Shown: positions 8,495 through 16,630 of the stretch, one piece after another
Numbering within the stretch: position 1 is the stretch's first letter
How the letters are laid out: every line of letters begins with the position of its first letter
NCBI GenBank assembly: GCA_017518705.1
Contig: JAFWUC010000062.1
Span: 1 to 33,619, forward strand
Length of the DNA: 33,619 nucleotides
DNA from: Clostridia bacterium
GTDB lineage: Bacteria > Bacillota_A > Clostridia > Christensenellales > Aristaeellaceae
Direction of reading: 5' to 3'
Program-made: the position numbers and the translations under genes
The notes under the pieces: generated by a model
What the model saw: the letters and a program-made list of their open reading frames with translations, nothing else
The model's database searches: none
What the model was told of the DNA's origin: nothing

Positions 8495-10174
8495 ATGAAG
8501 CTTCGCAAGCTTATATCCCTGCTTCTCGCGGCGGTCATGCTGCTGGGAGCGGTGGCCTTCGCCGAACCCGCGAAGATCGTTGCCACCGATTATACCGGAA
8601 AGACCATTATTCTGCACACCAACGACGTGCACGGCGCCATCGACGGCTATGCCTACATCCCCACCCTGAGGAATTATTTCATTTCCTTCGGTGCCGATGA
8701 CGTCATCGTTGTGGATGCCGGCGACTTCAGCCAGGGCACCATTTACGTTTCCACCAACAAGGGCGCCGTTGCCGTTGATATGATGAACGCGGCGGGTTAC
8801 GACATCGTGACTCTGGGCAACCATGAGTTCGATTTCGGCTATGCCCAGGTGCAGGAAAACCTGTCCAAGGCGGAGTTCACCGCCATCTGCGCCAACGTCA
8901 TCAAGGACGAGGACGGCGAAGCCATTCTGCCCGCTTACACCCTGTGGACCGGCAGCAAGGGCGAAGAGCCCCTCAAGATCGGTTTTGTGGGCATTGAGAC
9001 CCCCGAGACCGCTACCAAGGTAAACCCCGGCCTGATCAAGGAGATCCATTTCGCCACCTTTGAAGATCACTTCGCTTACGCTCAGGCGGCCGTAGACATG
9101 GCCAAAGCCGAAGGCGCCGACATGATCATCGCCCTGGCTCACCTGGGCGTGGACAACGAGAGCGCTGCCAACGGCTACCGTTCCGTTGACCTGCTTGAGA
9201 AAGTGGAAGGCATCGACTTCACCATCGACGGACATTCCCACACCGTTATGTCCGCGGGCAATGAGGGCCAGGCCATCCAGTCCACCGGCACCAAGTTCGC
9301 CTATATCGGCGTGGTCGTGATCGACAACGCCTCAAAGACCGTGGAAGACAACTTCCTGGTATCCACCAGCGGCCTTGCCAAGGATCCCATGGTAGCCGCG
9401 AAGGCCGAGGGCATCATCAGCGCCATCGACGCCATGTACAATTCCGTGTTCGCCTCTACCGAAGTTGAGCTGAACGGCGCCAAGGCGCCCGGCAACCGCA
9501 CCGAGGAGACCAACCTGGGCGACCTGATCACCGACGCCATGGTATGGAGCGTGGTGAAAGAGGGCGGCATCGAGCAGGTCGAGCCCAACAACGTGGTGGG
9601 CATAACCAACGGCGGCGGCATCAGAGCAACCATCGCCGCGGGCGACATCACCATGAAGGACATCAACACCGTGCTGCCTTTCGGCAACACCGTCGCGGTC
9701 ATCTACGCCACCGGTGCCGAGCTGCTTGAGGCGCTGGAAGCTTCCACCTTCTGCACTCCCGACGCCGTGGGCGGCTTCCCGCAGACCAGCGGCATCAAGT
9801 GGACCCTGGACACCACCAAGCCCTTCGACCAGGGCAGCGTGTACACCCTGTACGGCAAAGAGGGCAGCTACTACTCTCCCGCTTCCATTCAGAGGGTGAC
9901 CATTGAAGAGATCAACGGCGAGCCCTTCGACGTGAACGCTGTTTACGCGGTAGTTACCAACAACTTCTGCGCGGCGGGCGGCGACACCTACAACGTGTTC
10001 TACAGGGCCTATTCCGAGGGCGCCGGCTTCGACACCGGTATCCCCATGGACGAGGCGCTGATGGAGTACATCGAGCAGGTGCTGGAAGGCAAGATCACTG
10101 CCGAGACTTACGGCGAGCCCCGCGGGACCGCTACCCAGATCCTGGCCGAGGCCGAAGCCGACGCGGCAGCCTGA
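8495..10174 (+). CDS. Secreted bifunctional metallophosphatase/5'-nucleotidase (UshA family)
   Basis: 559 residues, close to the UshA/YfkN unit length. A typical signal peptide (1-24) ends in AVAFA-EP. The calcineurin-like metallophosphatase half shows LHTNDVHG, VVDAGDFSQG, TLGNHEFDFG, ALAHLG and DGHSHTV, the metal-binding Asp/His/Asn set. The second half (about 320-540) is the 5'-nucleotidase C-terminal substrate domain with NGGGIRA. Expected to hydrolyse nucleotides or related phosphoesters outside the membrane. No LPxTG anchor is seen and the C-terminus is acidic and Ala-rich, so it is probably released. GGAGGGG precedes the ATG, and the gene is flanked by its own promoter and terminator. 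Confidence 0.9.
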   Translation: MKLRKLISLLLAAVMLLGAVAFAEPAKIVATDYTGKTIILHTNDVHGAIDGYAYIPTLRNYFISFGADDVIVVDAGDFSQGTIYVSTNKGAVAVDMMNAAGYDIVTLGNHEFDFGYAQVQENLSKAEFTAICANVIKDEDGEAILPAYTLWTGSKGEEPLKIGFVGIETPETATKVNPGLIKEIHFATFEDHFAYAQAAVDMAKAEGADMIIALAHLGVDNESAANGYRSVDLLEKVEGIDFTIDGHSHTVMSAGNEGQAIQSTGTKFAYIGVVVIDNASKTVEDNFLVSTSGLAKDPMVAAKAEGIISAIDAMYNSVFASTEVELNGAKAPGNRTEETNLGDLITDAMVWSVVKEGGIEQVEPNNVVGITNGGGIRATIAAGDITMKDINTVLPFGNTVAVIYATGAELLEALEASTFCTPDAVGGFPQTSGIKWTLDTTKPFDQGSVYTLYGKEGSYYSPASIQRVTIEEINGEPFDVNAVYAVVTNNFCAAGGDTYNVFYRAYSEGAGFDTGIPMDEALMEYIEQVLEGKITAETYGEPRGTATQILAEAEADAAA

Positions 10175-10193
10175 TAAGACCCGTTAATAAACG

Positions 10194-10220
10194 CGCCGTC
10201 CCGCGAGGGACGGCGTTTTT
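10194..10220 (+). terminator. Intrinsic terminator after the 5'-nucleotidase gene
   Basis: Perfect 9-bp stem CGCCGTCCC/GGGACGGCG with a GCGA loop, followed directly by five T. It begins 20 bases after the stop codon. Confidence 0.95.
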
Positions 10221-10266
10221 ATGCCCGCATATACGGCGGAAACGGAGTTTTTTCTGATATTTATTA

Positions 10267-10295
10267 TTGATTATTGCGTTTGGCTGCGCTATAAT
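10267..10295 (+). promoter_or_regulatory. Promoter for the 76-residue protein
   Basis: TTGATT (10267-10272), 17-bp spacer, consensus TATAAT (10290-10295). With terminators on both sides, it makes the small gene an independent transcription unit. Confidence 0.75.
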
Positions 10296-10325
10296 ACTGT
10301 CATCTTTTGAAAGGAGCGAACTTTT

Positions 10326-10556
10326 ATGGATATTTCTTCTCTGATAAGCAAGGCGGTTGCAGCCATCAAGGGCGATAAGTCCCTGCTCTCCGCTTTCACT
10401 GCCGACCCCAAGAAGGCACTGGAAGGCATACTGGGCCAGCTTCCTGCTGACACCCTGAACCAGGTCATCGAAGGCGTCAAGAAGGCGCTCAGCGGCGACA
10501 CCAAGGGCTTCCTGGCCAAGATCAAGGGCATTTTCTCCAAACTGCTGGGGAAATAA
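10326..10556 (+). CDS. Small helical cationic protein of unknown function
   Basis: 76 residues with an AAAGGAG ribosome binding site and its own promoter and terminator, so it is very likely expressed. No signal peptide and no cysteine. It reads as three or four amphipathic helices separated by DPKKA and LPADT turns. The last 16 residues (GFLAKIKGIFSKLLGK) are strongly amphipathic and cationic, like membrane-active peptides or leaderless bacteriocins. No immunity, transporter or maturation gene is adjacent, so that idea is weak. Similar short acidic/basic helical proteins are common in gut clostridia without a known role. Confidence 0.75.
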   Translation: MDISSLISKAVAAIKGDKSLLSAFTADPKKALEGILGQLPADTLNQVIEGVKKALSGDTKGFLAKIKGIFSKLLGK

Positions 10557-10568
10557 ACGGCCGTTAAT

Positions 10569-10603
10569 CGCGCCTCCGTCTCACGGCGGGGGCGCGTGTT
10601 TTA
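10569..10603 (+). terminator. Intrinsic terminator after the 76-residue protein gene
   Basis: 10-bp stem (10569-10578 with 10587-10596, one G-T pair) followed by TGTTTTA. It starts 13 bases after the stop codon. Confidence 0.85.
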
Positions 10604-10628
10604 TTCCCGAGCGCTCCCGGCGCGGCTC

Positions 10629-10657
10629 TTGAAAAAACCTGGTGAAAGTGCTATACT
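10629..10657 (+). promoter_or_regulatory. Promoter for the Pro/Arg-tailed protein operon
   Basis: TTGAAA (10629-10634), 17-bp spacer, TATACT (10652-10657), 23 bases before the start codon at 10680. Confidence 0.75.
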
Positions 10658-10679
10658 CAGGCAAAAGGAGGTCGATATC

Positions 10680-11174
10680 ATGGCGCACTACGTATTCCAG
10701 AGGAATAACGGTTTCGGCGATTTCGATTACATCCGCTCCTTTGATACCATGGAGATAACCGACTACAAGGAATATGCCTCCCAGGTGGACGACGAGGGCA
10801 TAGCCTTTCTCGATATACCGTACCTTAACCAGCTGGGCTTTTTTGCGGTGAGGATCAGCACTCTGGCGCTCAGGATAGAGCCCCTGCTCCAGTTCATCCC
10901 CGCGGTGATGGGTTTCCGCCCCGCCCCCAAGCCCCGTCCCGCCCGGCCCAGGGGCGCAGCCCCGGCTCCCCGTCCCCACGCGGGTCCCATGCCGTTGCCA
11001 CGTCCCCCGGTGCAGAGGGTGAGGAGCGCGGTTCCGCGTCCCGCCCCCGCTCCCAGACGTCCCGCGCCCGTAGGCCGGAACGCGGCAAAGCCCGCGCCCG
11101 TGGGCAGGAATGCGGGAAGGCTGCCCCGCCTGCCCGGAGACAAGGGTCCCGGCGGCAGGGATCCCAGAAGATAG
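10680..11174 (+). CDS. Unknown protein with a proline/arginine-rich basic tail
   Basis: 164 residues from the ATG at 10680, which has AAGGAGG 8 bases upstream. A longer frame from 10596 would begin inside the preceding terminator and upstream of the promoter, so I reject it. Residues 1-80 look folded (MAHYVFQRNNGFGDFDYI...). Residues about 77-164 are low complexity, dominated by Pro, Arg and Ala, with PAPVGRNA repeated and an RPA/PRP pattern. The net charge of the tail is strongly positive, suggesting nucleic acid, ribosome or envelope polymer binding. I do not recognise the family. Followed after 21 bases by the DUF4838-like gene, probably in one operon. Confidence 0.75.
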   Translation: MAHYVFQRNNGFGDFDYIRSFDTMEITDYKEYASQVDDEGIAFLDIPYLNQLGFFAVRISTLALRIEPLLQFIPAVMGFRPAPKPRPARPRGAAPAPRPHAGPMPLPRPPVQRVRSAVPRPAPAPRRPAPVGRNAAKPAPVGRNAGRLPRLPGDKGPGGRDPRR

Positions 11175-11195
11175 TGAGTTTAGCGGGAGGAAAGT

Positions 11196-12158
11196 ATGCC
11201 TGAAGGCCGCCGCGGCTGGATAATCAATCCCTGTGACCTGACGGAAGAATTGGTCCGGGCGCTTAAGGATACCGGCATAAACGAGCTGGGCATCCATCCG
11301 GGAGGAGGCAGGAAAGCCGCCGAAAAGCTGGCCGTCTGCCTGGACTGGCTCAATACAGATGAGACCCGGCGGCTGCTGGACATGGCGCGGGAACAGGGGC
11401 TGAGCCTGGAACTGTGCGAGCACGGGGCGGGCTATCTGCTGCCCAGGGAGGAGTTCGCCCTGCACCCCGAATGGTTCAGGGCTGACGAAAACGGCGAAAG
11501 GACGCCCTTCGGCAACCTGTGCGCTTCCTGCGATGAGGCGCTTGAGCGGGTGAGCGGCGAGGCGGGAAAGCTGTTTAAGCGCCTAAACGGGCGCTTTGAC
11601 CGGGTGACCCTGTGGCCGGACGACATAACCGGGGGCTGCTGCCGCTGCGAAAACTGCCGAAAACTGTCCGCAGCCGACCAGGCGCTCAAGATCACAAACG
11701 CCATAGTCAGGGGTTTTAAGCGGGTCGATCCCGCGGCCAAATGCGGTTTTCTGGCGTATCAGGACGCGCTGGAAGTCCCGAAACATGTCAAACCGGAACC
11801 CGGCGTGTATCTGGAATACGCGCCCATCCACCGAAACAGCGATATTCCCATAAGCGACCCCGCCAACATTAAGGAGACCGGGCATCTAAAGGAACTTATT
11901 GAGTTCTTCGGCGTCAAAGATTCCAGGGCGCTGGAGTACTGGGCGGACAATTCCCGCTTTTCAGACTGGACGCGCCCGCCCAAACGGCTTAAGTTCAACG
12001 CCGAAGTGATGCGAAGCGACGTCAGCTTCTACCTGTCGCTGGGATTTCGGGACCTGACCAGTTTCGCCTGTTTCCTGGGCCCGGATTACATAGAGCTGTA
12101 CGGGCTGCCGCCCTACGGTGAGTACGGAAAGATCATTTCGGGCGCCGACGGCAAATAA
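11196..12158 (+). CDS. DUF4838-like TIM-barrel protein, possible glycoside hydrolase relative
   Basis: 320 residues with GGGAGG before the ATG. No signal peptide, so cytoplasmic. The layout resembles DUF4838 and related glycosidase-like barrels: an N-terminal HPGGG, HPEWF at about 88-93, then VTLWPDDITGG with a CxC..C cluster (CCRCENCRKLS, about 147-157) that may bind metal, then a helix with ITNAIVRGFKRVDP. In the family the equivalent WxDD segment is followed by a cysteine pair. No substrate can be named. The family call rests on motif resemblance only and needs a profile search. Confidence 0.6.
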   Translation: MPEGRRGWIINPCDLTEELVRALKDTGINELGIHPGGGRKAAEKLAVCLDWLNTDETRRLLDMAREQGLSLELCEHGAGYLLPREEFALHPEWFRADENGERTPFGNLCASCDEALERVSGEAGKLFKRLNGRFDRVTLWPDDITGGCCRCENCRKLSAADQALKITNAIVRGFKRVDPAAKCGFLAYQDALEVPKHVKPEPGVYLEYAPIHRNSDIPISDPANIKETGHLKELIEFFGVKDSRALEYWADNSRFSDWTRPPKRLKFNAEVMRSDVSFYLSLGFRDLTSFACFLGPDYIELYGLPPYGEYGKIISGADGK

Positions 12159-12229
12159 AAGAAATCACACGGGGCGTTCCCCGGCAAACCAAATAAAACA
12201 TCTCTTTTTAAATCTTTAAGGAGCGCGCG

Positions 12230-13429
12230 ATGAAGCTGTTCAAACACGCGGACAAACGCATAGTATCCAGCGGCCTGGCTATTGCCCTGGGCGCCACCGT
12301 GATGTACACGGTGCTGGGGTCCTATGCCACCATACTGGCTGAGATCAAGGGCATATTCGGTTACGTGAGCTCGGTGGTCTGGGGCCTGGTGCTGGCATAC
12401 GTCATGCGTCCCTTCGCCGCACTGGTGGAAAAACTCCTGCCCAAAAAGTTTTCGCAGAAAGCCAAGTCGCATATCGGGGGCATATGCTCCCTGATCCTGT
12501 TGCTCGTAGTGATCGTGGTGTTCATGTACATGCTCCTGCCCCAGATAATCACCTCCGCGACGGGCTTCGTGAACCACTTTGACGAATATCTCGAAAGCCT
12601 CAAAAAGACGCTCAGGGAGTATCTGGAACATATCCATGTGGTGGAGATCGACGTGGACAAGACCATCGGCACCTCCAACGAGCTGCTGAAGACCCTGGGC
12701 AAATGGCTGAGCGGCAACATAGACATAATCATGAACGGCGTGGTGCAGCTGTCCAGCCGCCTGGTCAACTTCATAATCGTGATCACCATGGCGACCTACG
12801 CGCTGCTGGACAGGAACAACCTTAAGAACGGTTCGGTGAAGCTCGAAAAGGCGCTGATAGGCGAGGCGCGCACGGAAAAGATAAACGCGGTGATCAAGCG
12901 GGGCGACGTGCTGATGATGCGCTTTCTGTCCAGCAACCTGGTGGACGCGCTGATAATAGGCTTTGCGAACTTCATATTCCTGGGCATAGTGTCCGCGCCT
13001 TACCAGCTGATCCTGGCCGTGATCCTGGGCCTGACCAACTTTATCCCCACCTTCGGTCCCATAATCGGCGGCGTGGCGGGCGCCATCATAGTGCTTTTGA
13101 CCAAGCCCACACTGCTGCTGGGCTTCATAATCTTCACCGTGATACTTCAGCAGATAGACGGCAACGTGATAAAACCGCTGCTCTTCGGCGACTCCACTGG
13201 TCTGAGCCCCTTCTGGGTGCTGGTGGCGATAGTGGTGGGTGGCAACATGTTCGGCATCGCGGGCATGATACTGGGCGTGCCGGTAGTGGCGCTGATCTCC
13301 AGCCTGATAAAGGAGTTCGTGGCCCGCAGGAACGGAGAGACGCCTCCCGAGATCAAGCTGCCCGAAAGGCGCCTGTTCTGGAAAAAGCGCTCTTCGCCTC
13401 CCGCGCCTAAAGACGGAAAACAGGCCTGA
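12230..13429 (+). CDS. AI-2E family transporter (PF01594-type permease)
   Basis: 399 residues, the usual length. Starts at ATG with AAGGAG upstream. Two N-terminal membrane segments (about 14-60), a third (about 75-100), then an extra-membrane helical region (about 105-165) and several C-terminal segments containing the family stretch ILGLTNFIPTFGPIIGG and FGDSTGLSPFWVLVAIVVGG. The C-terminal tail is basic (KKRSSPPAPKDGK). Members are implicated in export of autoinducer-2, sodium/proton exchange or other small solutes. Which applies here cannot be inferred. Ends at a strong terminator. Confidence 0.88.
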   Translation: MKLFKHADKRIVSSGLAIALGATVMYTVLGSYATILAEIKGIFGYVSSVVWGLVLAYVMRPFAALVEKLLPKKFSQKAKSHIGGICSLILLLVVIVVFMYMLLPQIITSATGFVNHFDEYLESLKKTLREYLEHIHVVEIDVDKTIGTSNELLKTLGKWLSGNIDIIMNGVVQLSSRLVNFIIVITMATYALLDRNNLKNGSVKLEKALIGEARTEKINAVIKRGDVLMMRFLSSNLVDALIIGFANFIFLGIVSAPYQLILAVILGLTNFIPTFGPIIGGVAGAIIVLLTKPTLLLGFIIFTVILQQIDGNVIKPLLFGDSTGLSPFWVLVAIVVGGNMFGIAGMILGVPVVALISSLIKEFVARRNGETPPEIKLPERRLFWKKRSSPPAPKDGKQA

Positions 13430-13454
13430 TTAGCGGCTTTCGGGAAATAGAATT

Positions 13455-13502
13455 GACCCGCCGGGGAGAGATACGCTTTCCCGCGGCGGGTCTTTTGTTT
13501 TA
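13455..13502 (+). terminator. Intrinsic terminator after the AI-2E permease gene
   Basis: 9-bp stem GACCCGCCG/CGGCGGGTC (13455-13463 with 13484-13492) followed by TTTTGTTTTA. Confidence 0.9.
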
Positions 13503-13541
13503 GAAGGGGAAGGAGCCCGCCCAAGACGGCAGGCGCATGAC

Positions 13542-13571
13542 AAAAGGGAGCTGCACTGCAGCTCCCTTTTT
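13542..13571. terminator. Bidirectional intrinsic terminator between convergent genes
   Basis: 13-bp perfect stem AAAAGGGAGCTGC/GCAGCTCCCTTTT with a 3-nt loop, flanked by A and T runs on both sides. It lies 13 bases beyond the fucU stop codon, ending the long minus-strand run, and gives a second stop for the plus-strand permease transcript. Confidence 0.9.
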
Positions 13572-13583
13572 GTGTGCGTTATA

Positions 13584-14009
13584 TTACTTTACCACGCCTT
13601 TTTTGAGTATCACGTTGGCGTACAGCGCGCCTTCGCCGGTCGCGACCACCGCGTAGGCGTTCTTCGCGCGCTCGTAGAAAGCGAAACGCTCGATGTACCC
13701 GAACTGCCTGCCGGGCTCGTATTTGTCCACCGTCTTGCGGTATTCGTCCCAGATCACGGGCACCACGTCGTCGCCGGGCATGACCTGCATCAGGCTCACG
13801 GGCGCCTCCACGTAGGTGTCCAGGGGGAACAGGGGCAGCACGGCGTCCAGGACTTCGTTCACGCCGTGACCGTCCAGGCGCACCAGCCGCTTTGCTACGG
13901 AAGCGGCGGGGAAGTTGCCGTCGCCGATCACGATCTCGTCTCCGTGGCCCATTTCCATGAGGATCTTGATAAGCTCGGGGCTGACGATGGGGGAAATGCC
14001 TTTTAACAT
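13584..14009 (-). CDS. fucU: L-fucose mutarotase-like protein (RbsD/FucU family)
   Basis: 141 residues, the usual length. FucU interconverts alpha and beta anomers of L-fucose, and RbsD does so for D-ribose. Family signatures are MLKGISPIVSPELIKIL at the start, MGHGDEIVIGDGNFPA (His22 in the active-site position) and VVATGEGALYANVILKKG at the end. The GDGNFPA and YANVILKKG forms are closer to FucU than RbsD. AGGAGG precedes the ATG. No fucose catabolism gene is adjacent. It sits at the end of the long minus-strand run, just before a bidirectional terminator. Confidence 0.85.
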   Translation of the reverse strand: MLKGISPIVSPELIKILMEMGHGDEIVIGDGNFPAASVAKRLVRLDGHGVNEVLDAVLPLFPLDTYVEAPVSLMQVMPGDDVVPVIWDEYRKTVDKYEPGRQFGYIERFAFYERAKNAYAVVATGEGALYANVILKKGVVK

Positions 14010-14039
14010 GGTTGTGCCTCCTTTATGATTTGAGACTGA

Positions 14040-15413
14040 TTATCTGGAAAGTATGAGCCCCGCCGCGAACGCGGCAAGGGGGAATATCCACACAGGAACG
14101 GTGATGTTCAGCAGGAATTTGAGCGTGTCCGCAGCTAAGATGAGCGCGATGGTCTCGAACACCAGGTAGGCGTTCATGCGCCGGCGCACGCTTTTCCTGA
14201 GGGCGTAATGGGTCTGCGCGTCGCGGCAGAACTGCTCGGGGTCGCCGCCCGTCCACGCGGCGTAGGGCAGGGGAGTAGCCTCGTCCAGCGTGAGCAGCGC
14301 CGTATGCTTCTGGGCGGAAGCCTTTTTGAGGCGGATCTCCTTTTCGGCGGAGACGATCTCGCCGTCTTCCACCTGTATCCGGACGGCTTTTTTGCTTTTT
14401 CCGCCCCGGTAAGCGTACAGGGGCAGCAGTTCGCTTAGCTTCGAAAGCGCTTCGACGGTCTCGGGACGGGGCTTGCCCTGGGGCAGCAGCTCGCCCATAT
14501 ACTTGCCGTTGCGTGCGATATTCAGGCCTTCGCCGCCGCACGCGACGCCGTTTGCGGTAAGGAACTGGGCGCTGCCCGCCAGCACCATGCTGTCGCCCAG
14601 CAGCGCTTTGACGCCGTCGCCGCACTCTTCCCTTTGGGTCACTGGATCCAGGGGCAGGTTTCTTTCCCTGACCAGCCTGTCCAGCGCGGAGGGCATGATC
14701 TCCAGCCCGCTCAGCGCGCCCGCTGCCAGGGACAGGAGCATCTCTTCGCTCACGCCTTCGGCGGGCAGCAGGCTGACGCCTTCATACCCCTTTTCCAGTT
14801 TTTCGTCTATCACAACGGCTTTTATGCCGCCCAGCGTCTTGCCCAAAGGCGTGTCCTCGCCCTGTTTCGTCCGGATTATTCCCGGCAGGGCGGGCAGGCT
14901 CACCGCCAGCACCGCGGCAAGGCTGCTGAAAGCGCAGTCGGGCCGGTTTTTGCCGAACAGCCACAGCGCGCAGGCAGCCAGCGCAAGCAGCGGCGCGAAC
15001 ACCGCCATGAACCGGCCGATCCGGGAAGGTCCCGCCTCGGGGCACAGGGACCTGCCGCCGCACGCCGCAAGCGCGCACAGGGCGGCAAAAGAGTAAGCCT
15101 CCGTGCCGAAGGCGGCGCCGTCCGGGGCAGCCTTTCCCGCCTCCCCGATCAGGTTCACCGCGCCGAACACCAGGAACACATATCCGGCCAGAAGCAGGTA
15201 TATGCCCGTTTCGGGGAAAGCGCCCCTGACCCGGGTGCGCGCCAGCGTGAGCGCCATAAAGCACAGGCACATGAGCGCCATGTTGAGGGGCAGAGGCGAT
15301 TTGAGCGCGTCAGGCAGCGCCCAGTCCAACTTTTCCGCCGCGCACAGATACAGCGCCGCCAGCGCCGTAAGCGCGCAGCAGACGAAAGAGAACAGCCTTA
15401 TCCCCTTTTTCAT
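14040..15413 (-). CDS. Degenerate P1B-type ATPase-like membrane protein (predicted inactive)
   Basis: 457 residues. About six membrane segments lie in 1-180, and two more at the C-terminus (about 415-455). Between them a soluble region follows the order of heavy-metal P-type ATPases: KTLGGIKAVVIDEKLEKG (191-208) where these have the DKTGT phosphorylation loop, SEEMLLSLAAGALSGLE where they have the HP region, GDGVKALLGDSMVLAGSAQFL, and PETVEALSKLSELLPL. Asp203 is kept but KTGT is lost. The CPC membrane motif is SLP, and TGD and GDGxND are absent. I infer a non-catalytic relative. The ATG overlaps the upstream stop as ATGA. Family placement is by eye. Confidence 0.6.
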   Translation of the reverse strand: MKKGIRLFSFVCCALTALAALYLCAAEKLDWALPDALKSPLPLNMALMCLCFMALTLARTRVRGAFPETGIYLLLAGYVFLVFGAVNLIGEAGKAAPDGAAFGTEAYSFAALCALAACGGRSLCPEAGPSRIGRFMAVFAPLLALAACALWLFGKNRPDCAFSSLAAVLAVSLPALPGIIRTKQGEDTPLGKTLGGIKAVVIDEKLEKGYEGVSLLPAEGVSEEMLLSLAAGALSGLEIMPSALDRLVRERNLPLDPVTQREECGDGVKALLGDSMVLAGSAQFLTANGVACGGEGLNIARNGKYMGELLPQGKPRPETVEALSKLSELLPLYAYRGGKSKKAVRIQVEDGEIVSAEKEIRLKKASAQKHTALLTLDEATPLPYAAWTGGDPEQFCRDAQTHYALRKSVRRRMNAYLVFETIALILAADTLKFLLNITVPVWIFPLAAFAAGLILSR

Positions 15414-16558
15414 CCGCGGCCTCCGCGCACCAGTATCACGGGCACGGTCATCTCTTCCTTCGTGAGCCCCGCGTGCATGCCTATCATGTCGGGTATCCTG
15501 CCGTTTATGGTGTCGTACCTAATATAGGAAGGACCCGTGGCGCAGATGAGATAGTCGCCCATGAAGTCCTCGCTCTTGGGATGGGGCGTGCCCTTGCCCA
15601 TAAGGCCGACGCTCAGCGCCTCCTCCCGGGTGAACAGCACGAAGTCCTCTGCCAGGTATTTTCTGAAAGCGGCCTCAAACTGCTCCCTTTTCCAGGACTT
15701 CACAAAGCAGGCGGCGCAGCGCGCCTCGACGGAAGGCGGCATCCACAGGCAGTCGTTTATCTCGGGGATCTCGTTCAGGATCACCGGTTTGGTCGCGTCC
15801 ACAAGCCCGTGGTCGGCGGTGACGATCATGAGCGTGTCGGAAGGCAGGTCTTTAGCGGCCTGCTCCAGCAGCCGGTTCGCCCGCTCGAACTGTTCCACCG
15901 TTTCCGGGGCGTTCACGCCCGCGCTGTGCATGGTGTGGTCGGGCTGGCCGTTGTATATGCCTATGATCTTGCGGCCTGGGCGGCTGCAGTCCTGCACCGC
16001 CAGGCGCAGCTGGTCCTCAAAGTCGTTTATGACGTGGCTCTTGTCCGCGCCGTGGGTGGAGTAGCTGGGGAAGGGGAAGTACATTATCACTTCCGCGTCC
16101 GCCTCCCCCGTTTTGAAGGGGGCGGGCAGGGGCATGAGCGCGGGGGCGGGAGTGCCGCCCGGGTACCTGTCTCCCCGCTTGCTCTCGGTGCCGATAAAGG
16201 TGTCTATCTGCACGGCGCACTCCTTGAAGTACAGGCTCCAGCCCAGCCAGCCGTGCTGTATGGGACTGAGCCCCGTCCAGATTGACGTGGTGGCGGCGGT
16301 GGTGGTGGAGGGGAACACGGCGGAAACGCCGCACACGTCGTGCTTTACCAGAAAGCTGTCCGCGCCCAGATGCCTTTTGAGCAGGTATTCGCCCATGCCG
16401 TCGCACAGCACAAGAAGTATCTTGTTTATGCCGCCTTTTGCGAGCTCCCTGTCTATCTCGGGCAGAGAGGGATACTCGCACCTGGCGCCAAAGTGCCCCG
16501 TTATGGAGGAGTTTATGGACAGGGAGGAACGGGAGTAGTCGGGAAGCTGGTAATTCAT
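15410..16558 (-). CDS. Alkaline phosphatase superfamily phosphodiesterase (nucleotide pyrophosphatase-like)
   Basis: 382 residues, no signal peptide, so cytoplasmic. Metal and nucleophile motifs of the NPP/alkaline phosphatase fold are present: LCDGMG (52-56), VFPSTTTAATTS (nucleophile Thr near 86), PIQHGWLGW, GQPDHTMHSAG, IVTADHGLVD and IGMHAGLTKEEM. Expected to hydrolyse a phosphodiester or phosphomonoester with two zinc ions. The substrate is unknown. GAGGAAA precedes the ATG. Its stop overlaps the start of the P-type-ATPase-like gene, so the two are co-translated. Confidence 0.85.
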   Translation of the reverse strand: MNYQLPDYSRSSLSINSSITGHFGARCEYPSLPEIDRELAKGGINKILLVLCDGMGEYLLKRHLGADSFLVKHDVCGVSAVFPSTTTAATTSIWTGLSPIQHGWLGWSLYFKECAVQIDTFIGTESKRGDRYPGGTPAPALMPLPAPFKTGEADAEVIMYFPFPSYSTHGADKSHVINDFEDQLRLAVQDCSRPGRKIIGIYNGQPDHTMHSAGVNAPETVEQFERANRLLEQAAKDLPSDTLMIVTADHGLVDATKPVILNEIPEINDCLWMPPSVEARCAACFVKSWKREQFEAAFRKYLAEDFVLFTREEALSVGLMGKGTPHPKSEDFMGDYLICATGPSYIRYDTINGRIPDMIGMHAGLTKEEMTVPVILVRGGRG

Positions 16559-16590
16559 GGTTTTTCCTCGGTTCGATAAGTCTGCAGAAA

Positions 16591-16621
16591 GCGGCGCGGC
16601 GGCTGTTTGGCCGCGCGCCGC
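16591..16621 (-). terminator. GC-rich hairpin between gltX and the phosphodiesterase gene
   Basis: 8-bp stem GCGGCGCG/CGCGCCGC with an imperfect inner extension, 10 bases after the gltX stop. On the minus strand it is followed only by TTTC, so it is a weak terminator or an mRNA-stabilising hairpin. Confidence 0.4.
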
Positions 16622-16630
16622 CGTAGGTTT

